A stretch of 64,000 bases of DNA from Myxococcales bacterium (GCA_012513515.1 JAAZCA010000014.1:1-64000); one strand, 5' to 3'. Counted from the first letter of the stretch, positions 22,840-31,827 are shown. The notes: generated by a model not told the origin, from the letters alone. Numbers and translations are program-made.

Positions 22840-24300
22840 ATGAGCGAACAAGTTCAAATCTATCTTAATAACCAAATATCTAAAATACCTGCGTTTTTAG
22901 ACGCTTATCTCCATGATCGCAGCGGTAAATTATATGCAAAACGCCATCTTTTTGACCGTGTAATGAGCCGTGTGAACAATTTTCTACAAAATCGTTCTGA
23001 GGTGAGATTTATTGGCATTTCAGGGCTTAGAGGGGTTGGCAAGACCACCTTGCTCGCTCAACTGTCTAAAGAAATTATCTCAAAATACCCAAAGGATTTT
23101 CTTTATTTGACGATGGATGAGGTGACAGGAGTCCTTCAGAGCGATTTGTTGGAAGTTCTAACGGAATATGAAAAAATTATAGGTTGTTCTTTCGAAGAAA
23201 TTAAACGGCCTGTTTTTATTTTTATTGATGAAGTTCATTTTGATGAAAAATGGACGCTGGCATTGAAAACTATTTACGATAAATCTAAACATATATTTGT
23301 TATATGTACAGGCTCGTCCGCGCTTTCTTTGCGCGCGACTCCAGATCTTGCAAGAAGAATCTTATTTGAAAAACTTTATCCGATGAAATTTTCAGAATAT
23401 ATTTTTCTTAAAAATCACGACGATATTGTTTTAAATCAAAAAAAGTTAAATGGTAGTGTGTCAAACGACTTGAGCGCAAAGATTGTTCAGGCTTTGTTGT
23501 ACAGTCCAAGCGGAAAATCTTGTTATGAATCTTTTTTGAAGCTTGAAAAGGATATTAAAGAGTTTTGGTATGGGTTGAACGCTTTGGAAATGGAAAGATT
23601 CCTAAAATTTGGCAATCTGCCTTTTGCATTAAAAGAAACAGAGGAATTCGATTGTTTAAAATTGATTTTAGAAATTATCGACAGGATTGTTGAAAAGGAT
23701 ATTCCAGCACTAGGAAAGTTTAAAATTGAAACTTTGTCTCGAGCAAAAAATATTCTTTTAATGTTGGCTTCCGGTGACGAAACTAGTTTTACGAGTTTTG
23801 CCAAAAGTTTAAATAATATTTCAATAATCACTCTTCAAGATTTGTTTGATGCGTTTGAAAAAGCTGAGATTTTGTTTCGTGTTTATCCCTATGGTTCGGC
23901 TTTTAAAAAGGTGAGAAAGCCGTCCAAGTATCTCTTTATGTCTCCATCCCTTCGTTATGCATTGCTTAGTGTCGTAGAGGGGCGCAATGCTTATTTAACC
24001 CATAAAGGAAAATATTTGGAAGATGTTGTGTGTATGACATTAATTTCAAGCGCTGAGGATATTATTGTGAAATCCCTTTTTTACGATAGCTCAAAAGGTG
24101 GCGCTGATTTTATTATAAAAATTGGAGATAAAAAAATTGTATTAGAGGTCGGTTTTGGGGAAAAAGGTAATGATCAAATTTTATATACGATGAGAAGGAC
24201 GAAGGCGAATTATGGGGTTTTAATATCAGAAACAGAATTAAATTTTGATAGTGAGAACAATATCGTAAAAATACCGCTGCAAACGTTTTTAAGCATATAA
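22840..24300 (+). CDS. A+T-rich AAA ATPase with DUF4143/DUF234-like C-terminus
   Basis: A 486-aa P-loop ATPase: Walker A GLRGVGKTT (residues 62-70), Walker B VFIFIDEVH (about 126-134) and sensor-like CTGSSALSL. Such stand-alone ATPases often carry a C-terminal restriction-endonuclease-like fold; here GGADFIIKIGDKKIVLEVG resembles that core (D and E present) but has Gly where the active-site Lys is expected, so nuclease activity is doubtful. Base composition and codon use are strikingly A+T-rich compared with recG and lipA on either side, and 29-bp direct repeats bound it, all suggesting horizontal acquisition. A TATAAT box lies at 22821-22826. The cellular role is unknown; related proteins are suspected to be defence or toxin-like. 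Confidence 0.75.
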   Translation: MSEQVQIYLNNQISKIPAFLDAYLHDRSGKLYAKRHLFDRVMSRVNNFLQNRSEVRFIGISGLRGVGKTTLLAQLSKEIISKYPKDFLYLTMDEVTGVLQSDLLEVLTEYEKIIGCSFEEIKRPVFIFIDEVHFDEKWTLALKTIYDKSKHIFVICTGSSALSLRATPDLARRILFEKLYPMKFSEYIFLKNHDDIVLNQKKLNGSVSNDLSAKIVQALLYSPSGKSCYESFLKLEKDIKEFWYGLNALEMERFLKFGNLPFALKETEEFDCLKLILEIIDRIVEKDIPALGKFKIETLSRAKNILLMLASGDETSFTSFAKSLNNISIITLQDLFDAFEKAEILFRVYPYGSAFKKVRKPSKYLFMSPSLRYALLSVVEGRNAYLTHKGKYLEDVVCMTLISSAEDIIVKSLFYDSSKGGADFIIKIGDKKIVLEVGFGEKGNDQILYTMRRTKANYGVLISETELNFDSENNIVKIPLQTFLSI

Positions 24301-24328
24301 TTTGAACAGCCGTGACTGGTGAGACAAG

Positions 24329-24430
24329 AAGGTCGTCATCACCGAATGGTTCTATCGGGGATCCCGCAACGACCGTGACTTGTGACTAGTGACTCGTAAC
24401 TGGTGAACGGTTGGAACGGGATCCCGCAAC
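24329..24430. repeat. repeat block right of the ATPase cassette
   Basis: Contains a module A variant (24337-24365, GTCATCACCGAATGG...CGGGGATCC), the 29-nt unit at 24389-24417 identical to 22607-22635, and GGGATCCCGCAAC pieces. It abuts the start of lipA. Confidence 0.8.
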
Positions 24431-24452
24431 AACAGTAGTGAGTGATACGCAT

Positions 24453-25319
24453 ATGAATAAACTAACGCACACACGACTTCCCGAATGGCTCAAGAATCGC
24501 TGTGGAAATGTCGCATCGACTCATGATTTGAAATCGCGCCTGCGAAAAAGAGGGCTCCGTACCGTATGCGAAGCTGCCAAATGCCCCAATATTGGAGAAT
24601 GCTTCGAGCGTGGGACGGCGACATTCATGATAATGGGCGATCTCTGCACGAGAAACTGCAGGTTTTGCAATGTAAAGCATGGGCTGCCGCAGCCTCTCGA
24701 TCGGGAGGAACCTGTGCGGGTTGCTGCGGAAATTTCAGAACTAAAACTTCGTCATGCGGTGATCACATCGGTCACGCGCGATGACCTTCCGGACGGCGGA
24801 GCAGCGCACTTTCGCAAAACTATCGAGGCCATCCGTTCGCATTCTCCTAAAACTACTATAGAAGTTCTCACACCAGATTTCGAGGGGCGTGAAAAGGAGA
24901 TATCCGAGGTTTGTTCCGCTGCTCCGCAGATATTCAACCACAATATTGAAACCGTAGAGCGCCTCACGCCATCCATAAGAAGCATGGCAAGCTACCGAAG
25001 GTCGCTCTCCGTCCTTGAATTCGCAAAGAGGAATTATCCTGACATTCTGGTGAAGAGCGGAATCATCGTAGGTCTTGGTGAACGCCGGGAGGAAATACTT
25101 GAGACTCTAGCCGATCTGAAAACGCTTGGCTGCGATATAGTCACAATCGGCCAGTATTTGAGGCCTTCCAGGAAAGCGATTGCTGTCCACGAATATCTCG
25201 AACCGGAATATTTTACAAAACTGGAAGAAGATGGCAAAAAGCTCGGGTTTAAATATATATTTGCGGGTCCTCTGGTGAGAAGTTCATATATGGCGGAAAT
25301 GGTTTTAAAGGAGTTCTAA
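24453..25319 (+). CDS. lipA: lipoyl synthase
   Basis: Radical-SAM enzyme inserting two sulfurs into protein-bound octanoate to make lipoyl groups for 2-oxoacid dehydrogenases and glycine cleavage, where LpdA would act. It carries the auxiliary-cluster cysteines C39, C44 and C50 (CEAAKCPNIGEC) and the radical-SAM CxxxCxxC at C65, C69 and C72 (CTRNCRFC). The C-terminal RSSYMAE block contains the conserved serine that ligates the auxiliary cluster. The length is 288 aa. ATG 24453 (MNKLTHTRLPEWLK) is typical for the family; the 14-residue upstream extension comes from repeat sequence. The gene at 25322 follows after two bases, so the two are co-transcribed. lipB is not in the window. Confidence 0.95.
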   Translation: MNKLTHTRLPEWLKNRCGNVASTHDLKSRLRKRGLRTVCEAAKCPNIGECFERGTATFMIMGDLCTRNCRFCNVKHGLPQPLDREEPVRVAAEISELKLRHAVITSVTRDDLPDGGAAHFRKTIEAIRSHSPKTTIEVLTPDFEGREKEISEVCSAAPQIFNHNIETVERLTPSIRSMASYRRSLSVLEFAKRNYPDILVKSGIIVGLGERREEILETLADLKTLGCDIVTIGQYLRPSRKAIAVHEYLEPEYFTKLEEDGKKLGFKYIFAGPLVRSSYMAEMVLKEF

Positions 25320-25321
25320 AA

Positions 25322-25747
25322 ATGGTCACTGTCGAAAAATCGATACTCATAGGATCCCCGCGCGAAAAGGTCTTTGATGTAATATCGGCCTTTGAAGAGT
25401 ACCCCGAATTTTTGGATGAAGTTACAAGGGCGAAAATAATCAAAAAATCGCCCAAGGGATCAACCGCTCAGTTTACGATGAACGTGATGCAGGAGGTTTC
25501 CTACACCTTGAAATTCTCCTCCGATAAACCTGAGAAACTTTCATGGAGCTTTATCGAGGGAGACAAACTTCTAAAGGATAACCGCGGTTGGTGGGGGCTT
25601 AAATCTAAAAACAGGAAGGCTACTGAACTTACCTATCACATAGACCTCGAGTTTTCTATCTGGCTTCCGGAGTCGATGGTTTTGGGGTTGCTTTCCGAAC
25701 ACGTCGAGAAGATGCTGGCAAAAGTCAAGGCGCGGGTGGAAAAATGA
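25322..25747 (+). CDS. SRPBCC/START-like protein (Coq10/RatA family)
   Basis: A 141-aa single-domain protein of the START-like polyketide-cyclase fold. It has the usual N-terminal IGSPREKVFDVISAFEEYPEFL (helix-grip entry), central antiparallel strands and a long amphipathic C-terminal helix (LGLLSEHVEKMLAKVKARVE). Members bind hydrophobic ligands; Coq10 handles quinones and E. coli RatA has been described as a ribosome-association toxin. Nothing here indicates toxicity. AAAGGAG in the end of lipA serves as the ribosome-binding site two codons away, so it is translationally linked to lipA. A lipid or lipoyl-related role is possible but not shown. Confidence 0.8.
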   Translation: MVTVEKSILIGSPREKVFDVISAFEEYPEFLDEVTRAKIIKKSPKGSTAQFTMNVMQEVSYTLKFSSDKPEKLSWSFIEGDKLLKDNRGWWGLKSKNRKATELTYHIDLEFSIWLPESMVLGLLSEHVEKMLAKVKARVEK

Positions 25748-25767
25748 CAGCCTCTTCACCACTCACC

Positions 25768-25837
25768 AGTCACGGCTGTTACGGGATCCCCGATAAAAGC
25801 ACTCGGGGATGACACCATGAATGTCATTCCCGCATGC
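25768..25837. repeat. dispersed intergenic repeat, modules A and B (partial)
   Basis: CAGTCACGGCTGTTACGG leads into module A at 25783-25812, followed by a truncated module B (GTCATTCCCGCATGCT, 25823-25838). It sits between convergent genes and touches the shc stop codon. Confidence 0.75.
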
Positions 25838-25838
25838 T

Positions 25839-27917
25839 TTATACTTCTTTCCCAGGGCTGAGCTCCTTGGCATATCTCCCAAGTGCCAGAAGAGGAAAGT
25901 AGTGGCGGTATCCGTGATATCTGATGTAGAAATGCCTCTCGAATCCGGTCCCCGTATAATGCTTCTCATCCCATCCGCCCTCTGCATTGCGGTTGTTCAG
26001 AAGCCAGGCAGCCCCGCGACTTGCGGCCTTTCCCTTGGCGCGACCGCCGGCAATCAGCCCCATGAGGGCCCAGGCAGTCTGCGATGGGAGGCTGACGTTA
26101 TAGCCGGAAAACTCTTTGACATCCTCGTATGTAATAGGGGATTCACTCCAGCCCCCATCTGCCCTTTGGATTGACTCCAGCCAATTCAGGGCCTTCACTA
26201 TGCGCTCATCGGATGGATCTACGCCGATAGCGGAAAGGCCCATAAGTACATTCCAGGTCCCGTAGATGTAATTTACGCCCCATCTGCCGAACCATGCGCC
26301 GAAGGGTTTCTGGCGGTTCCAGATGAACTCTATTGCGCGGGCGACGCGAGGGTCATCCTTCGTATAACCTTTTGTGACAAGGTACTCGAGCATCCTTCCG
26401 GTGATATCCGGGGTCGAGGGGTCGAGGCATGCCTTGTGGTCCGAAAAGGGTATTCGATTGACGAGCTGCTGATTCTGGTTGATATCGAAGGCCCCCCAGC
26501 CGCCATCCTTGCATTGCATGGAGAGCATCCAGTCTATGCCAACGGCAACCGCCTCAGATTTTTCCTCCTCCGGAATAGCTGTCCTGTCTATGGCCGTGAG
26601 GACCTCTATCGTGTCATCGACGTCAGGAAAATAGTCATTCTCAAATTCGAAGGACCACCCGCCTGGTTTTGCAAGGGGGTTTTTGATCTTCCAGTCGCCT
26701 TTTACTGTTCTTATCTGTTTCCCTATGAGCCATCTGGCTGCCTTGAGAAGGGCGGGGTGGTCAGGAGGGAGTCCCGTCTCGAGAAGCGCCATCATCATCC
26801 ATGGCGTATCCCATACCGGCGATATGCAGCACTGCTGATGTATCCTATTTCCGTCGCTTTTGGAAACAAATGGGTCCTTGCCAATCTCACGAATTTTCGA
26901 CGGGCGTGCTGCAGGGGTGTCGCGAATTTCATCCGGAAGCGCAGGTATTTCAGCTGTCGCATAACGCTGTTGAAACATTTTTAGCGCCTGGAAGGGCTTT
27001 CTTATCTGCGGCGAATCGTTGTGATATCCGATGGCTTTGAATGCAAGGGCACAGTAAGCCAGCGCGGGATATATGTCCTCGGTCCTCTTTACATGCTCCC
27101 ATGTCCATTCAGAACACTTTGAAATCGCATACTTACGTAGTGGACTAATAGGTATTTTGTTAAGGATCTTTAAAGCTTTATCTGTGATTAGGAACATATT
27201 TTCAATAGAGATAAGGCCTTTTTCATGCTTAAACCGAAACTTTCTCTGTTCAGGTTTATCTCTAAAGAGCTCGTCTAATGTTATGTTATTAGGAGCTTTT
27301 TTATTTTTTTTCAGCGTCATGAAAATTAGCAGAGGCACGATCGTAGCGCGCGCCCAGCTGGAGAACTCGTATATGTTAAATGGTATCCAGTTCGGCATCA
27401 GTATAAACCATGCCGGCATCTCAGGGCATGCCGACCACGGGATGATGCCGAACATGGCAAGGTGTATCTTTGTGAAAACACGACATTCCTCTATTCCGCC
27501 ATTTTTGACGATGTATTGTCTGGCTTTGACCATATTTTCATCATCGGCCGGGACGCCGGCTATGCGCAATGCGAAATAAGACTCGATCGTCGTGGAGAGA
27601 TCGGGAGGGCCATCGTGATAGATAGCCCAGGTTCCATCTGAACGCTGGACATCGAGGATTCGGTTTTTGATTCCTTCCTGAATTTCAGCATCGACCTCGC
27701 CGAGATAGTGCATGAGGTATATAAACTCCGCTCCGATCGTCTCGTTGGCCTCAAGGGAATACCACCAGTATCCATCCTGGCGCTGCTGGGAAAGAAATCG
27801 TTCGACGGTGGGGGCGAGTGAGGAGAGCAGCCCATCCCGCGTAAGCTCTTTAGCGTCAGCGGGTGTCGGTTCGAGATCCCTTGAAATGCTCTCTTTTATA
27901 GCTGCGTTATCCTTCAT
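25839..27917 (-). CDS. shc: squalene-hopene cyclase
   Basis: Cyclises squalene to hopene/hopanol, precursor of hopanoids that order bacterial membranes. The 692-aa alpha-alpha-barrel protein has the catalytic acid motif DVDDT (residues 432-436) and several QW repeats (QRQDGYWW, QRSDGTW, QCKDGGWG, QRADGGW, NAEGGWDE). ATG 27917 has GGAGG eight bases upstream; an in-frame TTG lies at 27932 but would cover the ribosome-binding site. It probably associates with the inner membrane as a monotopic protein. No squalene synthase (hpnCDE) or other hpn genes are nearby. A segment encoding about residues 200-280 is noticeably A+T-richer than the rest. Confidence 0.94.
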   Translation of the reverse strand: MKDNAAIKESISRDLEPTPADAKELTRDGLLSSLAPTVERFLSQQRQDGYWWYSLEANETIGAEFIYLMHYLGEVDAEIQEGIKNRILDVQRSDGTWAIYHDGPPDLSTTIESYFALRIAGVPADDENMVKARQYIVKNGGIEECRVFTKIHLAMFGIIPWSACPEMPAWFILMPNWIPFNIYEFSSWARATIVPLLIFMTLKKNKKAPNNITLDELFRDKPEQRKFRFKHEKGLISIENMFLITDKALKILNKIPISPLRKYAISKCSEWTWEHVKRTEDIYPALAYCALAFKAIGYHNDSPQIRKPFQALKMFQQRYATAEIPALPDEIRDTPAARPSKIREIGKDPFVSKSDGNRIHQQCCISPVWDTPWMMMALLETGLPPDHPALLKAARWLIGKQIRTVKGDWKIKNPLAKPGGWSFEFENDYFPDVDDTIEVLTAIDRTAIPEEEKSEAVAVGIDWMLSMQCKDGGWGAFDINQNQQLVNRIPFSDHKACLDPSTPDITGRMLEYLVTKGYTKDDPRVARAIEFIWNRQKPFGAWFGRWGVNYIYGTWNVLMGLSAIGVDPSDERIVKALNWLESIQRADGGWSESPITYEDVKEFSGYNVSLPSQTAWALMGLIAGGRAKGKAASRGAAWLLNNRNAEGGWDEKHYTGTGFERHFYIRYHGYRHYFPLLALGRYAKELSPGKEV

Positions 27918-27998
27918 ATGACAATCCTCCAATCTCGGGGCCGAACTCCTGATATCCCCGTAAAGACGTATAAGAAATATTATGTCTGGTAGCGCGGC

Positions 27999-28907
27999 TC
28001 AGCGCCGAAGGGTCTCCACCTCTATACCGCTCTCCTTGAAGAAACCCTTCAATCTTTCTATCAGGCGCTCCTCTATTTGTCTAACCCTTTCTTTTGATAT
28101 GCCAAATTGCTCGGCGATCTCCTTTAGCGTCAGCGGAACTTCGGAGAGCAACCTCTCCTTAAAAATCTTTTTTTCACGATCACTTAGCGTCTCAGAGAAC
28201 TCGGCGAACTTATCTTTAAGAAGTTGCTCCGTCTGATGCTCGGCCAGCGCTACGTCCGGAGTCGCCGCCGCCGAGGCTATAGTATCCTGCCAGCGCCCGC
28301 CTTCATTATCATCCTGTTTTCTGATCGGTGCCTCGAGAGCTAGCTCAGGCGTAGTCAGGCGCCTATGCATATCCTCCACCGCATCCGCATCTACCCCCAG
28401 CCTCTTTGAAAGCTCTACGGGTGTAGCTACATAACCCATTGATTCTAAACGTTCTTTTTCGCGTATCAGATTGTAGAAGAGTTTTTTCTGTTCCTTGGTC
28501 GTGCCTATTTTGATCATCCTGAAGTTATCTATTATATACTTTAGGATGTACGACCTGATCCACCATGTCGCATAATGAGCCAGCCTTGAGCCCTTGTCGG
28601 GCTGAAAGTGTTTTACCGCCTGAAGAAGCCCTATGCTCCCCTCTTGTATCAGGTCATGGACGTTATAGTTGGCGCTACGATACTCCATGGCTATCTTGGC
28701 AACCAATCGCAGATGTGAAATTACGAGCTGCTTGGCGGCCTCGATGTCCCCATGTTCGCGGTACCTCTTAGTGAGCTCGAGCTCCTCCGCATGAGTGAGC
28801 ATCGGATAGCTCGCGACCTCCTGCATATACCTCTGCAGAGGATCGAGGGCCACCAACGATTCCACCCGCCCACATTTGGGTTTATTGGTGTTTCCTGAGC
28901 TGATCAT
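27999..28907 (-). CDS. rpoH: RNA polymerase sigma-32-type factor
   Basis: Group 3 sigma-70 family factor, probably the heat-shock sigma. Region 2 shows DPLQRYMQEVASYPMLTHAEE, DLIQEGSIGLLQAVKHFQP and the -10 recognition stretch YATWWIRSYILKYI. An RpoH-box-like QKKLFYNLIREK follows region 2.4 and distinguishes it from RpoD. Region 4 has the HTH EIAEQFGISKERVRQIEERLIERLK. The length of 302 aa fits RpoH. The ribosome-binding site before ATG 28907 is weak. Its nearest neighbours are shc and pyrC, with which I see no functional link; ftsH, which degrades RpoH in E. coli, is elsewhere in the window. Confidence 0.9.
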   Translation of the reverse strand: MISSGNTNKPKCGRVESLVALDPLQRYMQEVASYPMLTHAEELELTKRYREHGDIEAAKQLVISHLRLVAKIAMEYRSANYNVHDLIQEGSIGLLQAVKHFQPDKGSRLAHYATWWIRSYILKYIIDNFRMIKIGTTKEQKKLFYNLIREKERLESMGYVATPVELSKRLGVDADAVEDMHRRLTTPELALEAPIRKQDDNEGGRWQDTIASAAATPDVALAEHQTEQLLKDKFAEFSETLSDREKKIFKERLLSEVPLTLKEIAEQFGISKERVRQIEERLIERLKGFFKESGIEVETLRR

Positions 28908-28961
28908 CGGGCGATAGCTCTATAATATCAAGGAATTAGGAGCAAGATAATTGTGCCCCGT

Positions 28962-30254
28962 TCAATTGAGCTCTATTAGTGTATCTGAAAGGCAGGTGGC
29001 GTGGATTTTCCCAAAACTCTCCATCCCAGCAAAGGGACAGTTTCTGGACTTGGAATGAAAGCGCTCCGGATCTATTACAACCCTCGCACTCGGATCGAAG
29101 ATCGTGAACTCAGCCGGCATCCCAACCATTAGGCCGGCTGGTGCGCGACCCATGACCCTGCGAGGGCCGCTCGTAAAAAGTTCCAGGAGCCTTTTTAGAT
29201 CCAGGAGGTCATCGCTTACAAGCTTCATGCAGACGGGAAAGGCACTCTCCATCCCTATAACGCCAAATGGAGCAGAGACCAAATCTCTTTTTTCGAAGTC
29301 TGCATGCGGGGCATGATCGGTTGCTATCGCATCCACCGTGCCATCGAGTATGCCGTCGATTAGGGCGAGCCGGTCTGCTTCGGTTCGAAGCGGAGGGCTC
29401 ATCTTTCCATTTGCTCCCAGGTGCAACACGTCCTCTTCGGTGAGGATTATATGATGCGGGGTAACTTCGCAGGTTACGCGGATTCCCTCCCGCTTCGCCA
29501 TTCTCACATAATCCATTCCCTCCGCCGTGCTTACGTGCCCAAGATGAAGGCGCGCCCCGCTTTTTCTGCAGAGCTCTATGTCCCGCCTTATTACGGAATT
29601 CTCCGCCTCGCGGTCGATTCCTTTTACATTCAGTTGGCGTGCGACAGGGCCGTCATTTATCGCCCCTCCAGCGGTGATCTTGGTATTTTCCGGATGAGTG
29701 CTGATGACAAGCGAAAGCTCTTTCGCAATTTCCATAGCGCGCAGCATGATTCCGTCATCGTCGACGCTGCGCCCGTCATCGGAGATCATTTCGATCCCCT
29801 CCTTTTTAAAGGATGCAAGGTCGGTGAGTTCGCTTCCGGAAATAGCGCGCGTAATCGCCGCAACTGGGCTGACGTTAGTAAGCGCTGCCTCACAGGCACG
29901 CGAATTTACAAGACGGATAGTTTCAAGAGAATCCTGAGCGGGTCTCGTGTTCGGCATGCAATAAATTTTTGTAAATCCACCTGCAGCCGCTGCCTTGCTT
30001 CCGGAAAGGATATCCTCCTTGTACTCAAAGCCGGGTTCGCGGAGATGGACATGCAGATCATGAAACCCGGGAGAGAGAAATAAGCCGGAAGCGTCATAGA
30101 CTCGCAGCTCCGGCTTCGGGCGCCTTCCCCCTATTTCGGAGATCACGCCATTCTCGATAAAGAGATTGGCAACCTCGTCCAAGCCTATTGCGGGATCTAC
30201 GAGTCTCGCACCTACGATTGCGTCTATCTTCCTCTTTTGTAAATCAGGTCCCAT
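28962..30254 (-). CDS. pyrC: dihydroorotase (class I)
   Basis: Zinc amidohydrolase converting carbamoyl-aspartate to dihydroorotate in pyrimidine synthesis. It has the metal site HDLHVHLREPG (about residues 61-71), the KxIYCMPNT region, HLGHVST, and the late ATDHAPHADFEK block. The 430-aa length is that of the AtcB-associated type. The start ATG 30254 lies inside the end of pyrB (11-base overlap) with GGAG just upstream, so translation is coupled. With pyrB and pyrR it forms a pyr operon under the attenuator at 31793-31827. Aspartate transcarbamylase and dihydroorotase of this type often form a complex. Confidence 0.95.
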   Translation of the reverse strand: MGPDLQKRKIDAIVGARLVDPAIGLDEVANLFIENGVISEIGGRRPKPELRVYDASGLFLSPGFHDLHVHLREPGFEYKEDILSGSKAAAAGGFTKIYCMPNTRPAQDSLETIRLVNSRACEAALTNVSPVAAITRAISGSELTDLASFKKEGIEMISDDGRSVDDDGIMLRAMEIAKELSLVISTHPENTKITAGGAINDGPVARQLNVKGIDREAENSVIRRDIELCRKSGARLHLGHVSTAEGMDYVRMAKREGIRVTCEVTPHHIILTEEDVLHLGANGKMSPPLRTEADRLALIDGILDGTVDAIATDHAPHADFEKRDLVSAPFGVIGMESAFPVCMKLVSDDLLDLKRLLELFTSGPRRVMGRAPAGLMVGMPAEFTIFDPSARVVIDPERFHSKSRNCPFAGMESFGKIHATCLSDTLIELN

Positions 30255-31236
30255 AGGGCTCCGTTATCTCCTTATCTATTCCGAATATCTTGGCGATCAG
30301 TGCGACGCGGGTCCACATGCCATTGCGTTCCTGCCGCCAGTATTTTGCGCGCGGATCATCATCCACTCTGATATCAATTTCCGTCCTTCTTGGCAGAGGG
30401 TGCATGATAATGGCGCTCTTTTTCAGAACCTTCATATGCTCGTATCTGAAGTGAAATTTGCCGTAATCGACTCCCTTCGACTCGCCTTCCGTATCATATT
30501 CATCCTGAATCCTCGTCATGTAGATCGCGTCGGCTTTCGGGATGACGGATTCGAAATCGTCGGTTTCGGAATATTTCATATTATTCTGATCGAGATATGA
30601 CCTCAGATCATTTTCTATCCGCAGCGTTTCCGGAGATACGAATATAAGTTCGGTATCTTTGAAGTGTCGCATTAGACGGCTGAGCGAGCGCACAGTTCTT
30701 CCCCTCTTAACATCGCCGACCATCACTATCGTTTTTCCATCTATGTCGCCTCCGTTTTTCCCGAACGAGCGGCGAAGGGTGTAGATATCCAGAAGCGCCT
30801 GCGTCGGATGTTCATCCTTCCCCGATCCGCCGTTGATCACGGGAACCCTCCTGGGGGTCCTGTCCAGAAGATCCGCTATGGACTGTGCAAGCCCGGCCTT
30901 TGGTGAACGCATGATGATCATATCGACGTAGCTGCTGAAAGTCCGGATGGCGTCTTCCGCTGTTTCCCCTTTCATTTCGGAGGATGTGTTTGAATCCCTG
31001 ATTTCGGATGTCTGCATGCCGAGTATTTGGCAGGCATTCAAAAAAGAGAGGAAGGTTCTGGTCGAGGGCTGTGTGAAATATAGCATTGCCCTTTTTTCCG
31101 ACATCAGTTTGCGCAGATAATCGGCGCCTCGCTTTGTCCTGGAAATCTTGCGCAGGTTGTTGGTTATCGCATAGAGTTCATCCAAAAACTTTTTGTCGAA
31201 CTGGTCCGAGCGTAAAACATGGAATATTTCAGACAT
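30244..31236 (-). CDS. pyrB: aspartate carbamoyltransferase catalytic subunit
   Basis: Makes carbamoyl-aspartate from carbamoyl phosphate and aspartate, the committed pyrimidine step. Signatures: QPSTRTFLSF (carbamoyl-phosphate site), HPTQALLDIYT and MHPLPRRTEI. The protein has 330 aa, slightly longer than the E. coli catalytic chain. Between the N-terminal site and HPTQ it carries SEMKGETAEDAIRTFSSYVD, as usual. It begins four bases after pyrR and overlaps pyrC by 11 bases. No pyrI regulatory subunit is found here; control is expected from PyrR-dependent attenuation. Confidence 0.96.
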   Translation of the reverse strand: MSEIFHVLRSDQFDKKFLDELYAITNNLRKISRTKRGADYLRKLMSEKRAMLYFTQPSTRTFLSFLNACQILGMQTSEIRDSNTSSEMKGETAEDAIRTFSSYVDMIIMRSPKAGLAQSIADLLDRTPRRVPVINGGSGKDEHPTQALLDIYTLRRSFGKNGGDIDGKTIVMVGDVKRGRTVRSLSRLMRHFKDTELIFVSPETLRIENDLRSYLDQNNMKYSETDDFESVIPKADAIYMTRIQDEYDTEGESKGVDYGKFHFRYEHMKVLKKSAIIMHPLPRRTEIDIRVDDDPRAKYWRQERNGMWTRVALIAKIFGIDKEITEPYGT

Positions 31237-31240
31237 CAGA

Positions 31241-31774
31241 TCATCCTTTCACTATGACTTCGTTGATGCCGTCGGTGCTATGAAAGCGAACCTTCACATT
31301 CTGAGTAGCGAGAGTTTTTATGGTTTTTGCGGCATAGTCGGCCTGTATGGGGAGTTCGCGCCAGCCCCTGTCGACCATGACCATGAGCTTGATGAATTTC
31401 GGTCTGCCGATATCGACTATGGCGTCTAGAGCGGCCCGCGTCGTTCTGCCTGTGTACAACACATCGTCCACCAGGATGACCCCCCTCCCGCTGATGGGAA
31501 ATTGAAGCTCGGACTTCTTTACGACCGGCTGGTATCCCACCTCGCTGAGATCATCCCTGTATAGATTTATATCGATGCTGCCTACATCTACTGGCTTGTC
31601 TCTGAGGGAGCGTATCTTTTTGGCGAGCCATTCGGCAAGGGGAACACCGCGCGTTTTTATCCCTACCAGTGCGATGTCGTCCAACCCATCCGCTACTATC
31701 TTTCTTGCGACATTGAGTATCGCCCGGTCCATCGATGCCTCATTTAGTAGCAATTTTGCGTTGGCCTCTGCCAT
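31241..31774 (-). CDS. pyrR: bifunctional pyr operon regulator / uracil phosphoribosyltransferase PyrR
   Basis: RNA-binding attenuator protein that, with UMP or UTP, promotes termination upstream of the pyr genes; it also has uracil phosphoribosyltransferase activity. The 177-aa type I PRTase shows GIKTRGVPLAEWLA and the PRPP motif VILVDDVLYTGRTTRAA. ATG 31774 is preceded by GAGGGGGG; the frame is open for another 33 codons, but that stretch runs through the terminator hairpin and is not real coding. It is the first gene of pyrR-pyrB-pyrC, and the attenuator at 31793-31827 lies directly upstream, consistent with autoregulation. Confidence 0.95.
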   Translation of the reverse strand: MAEANAKLLLNEASMDRAILNVARKIVADGLDDIALVGIKTRGVPLAEWLAKKIRSLRDKPVDVGSIDINLYRDDLSEVGYQPVVKKSELQFPISGRGVILVDDVLYTGRTTRAALDAIVDIGRPKFIKLMVMVDRGWRELPIQADYAAKTIKTLATQNVKVRFHSTDGINEVIVKG

Positions 31775-31792
31775 ATCCCCCCCTCGATCCCT

Positions 31793-31827
31793 AAAAAAAA
31801 GGCCTCCCGAATTGCTTCGGAAGGCCT
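31793..31827 (-). terminator. pyr operon attenuator (intrinsic terminator)
   Basis: On the minus strand AGGCCTTCCGA pairs with TCGGGAGGCCT (11 bp, one G-U wobble) around a 6-nt loop, followed by eight T. It ends 18 bp before the pyrR start, so it must be read through for expression. A TTGACT -35-like element lies at 31908-31913. Confidence 0.85.

Noticed and set aside
25322-25747. Calling the START-like protein a RatA toxin
   Set aside because: No RatB partner is adjacent, the gene is coupled to lipA, and the fold alone does not imply toxicity.
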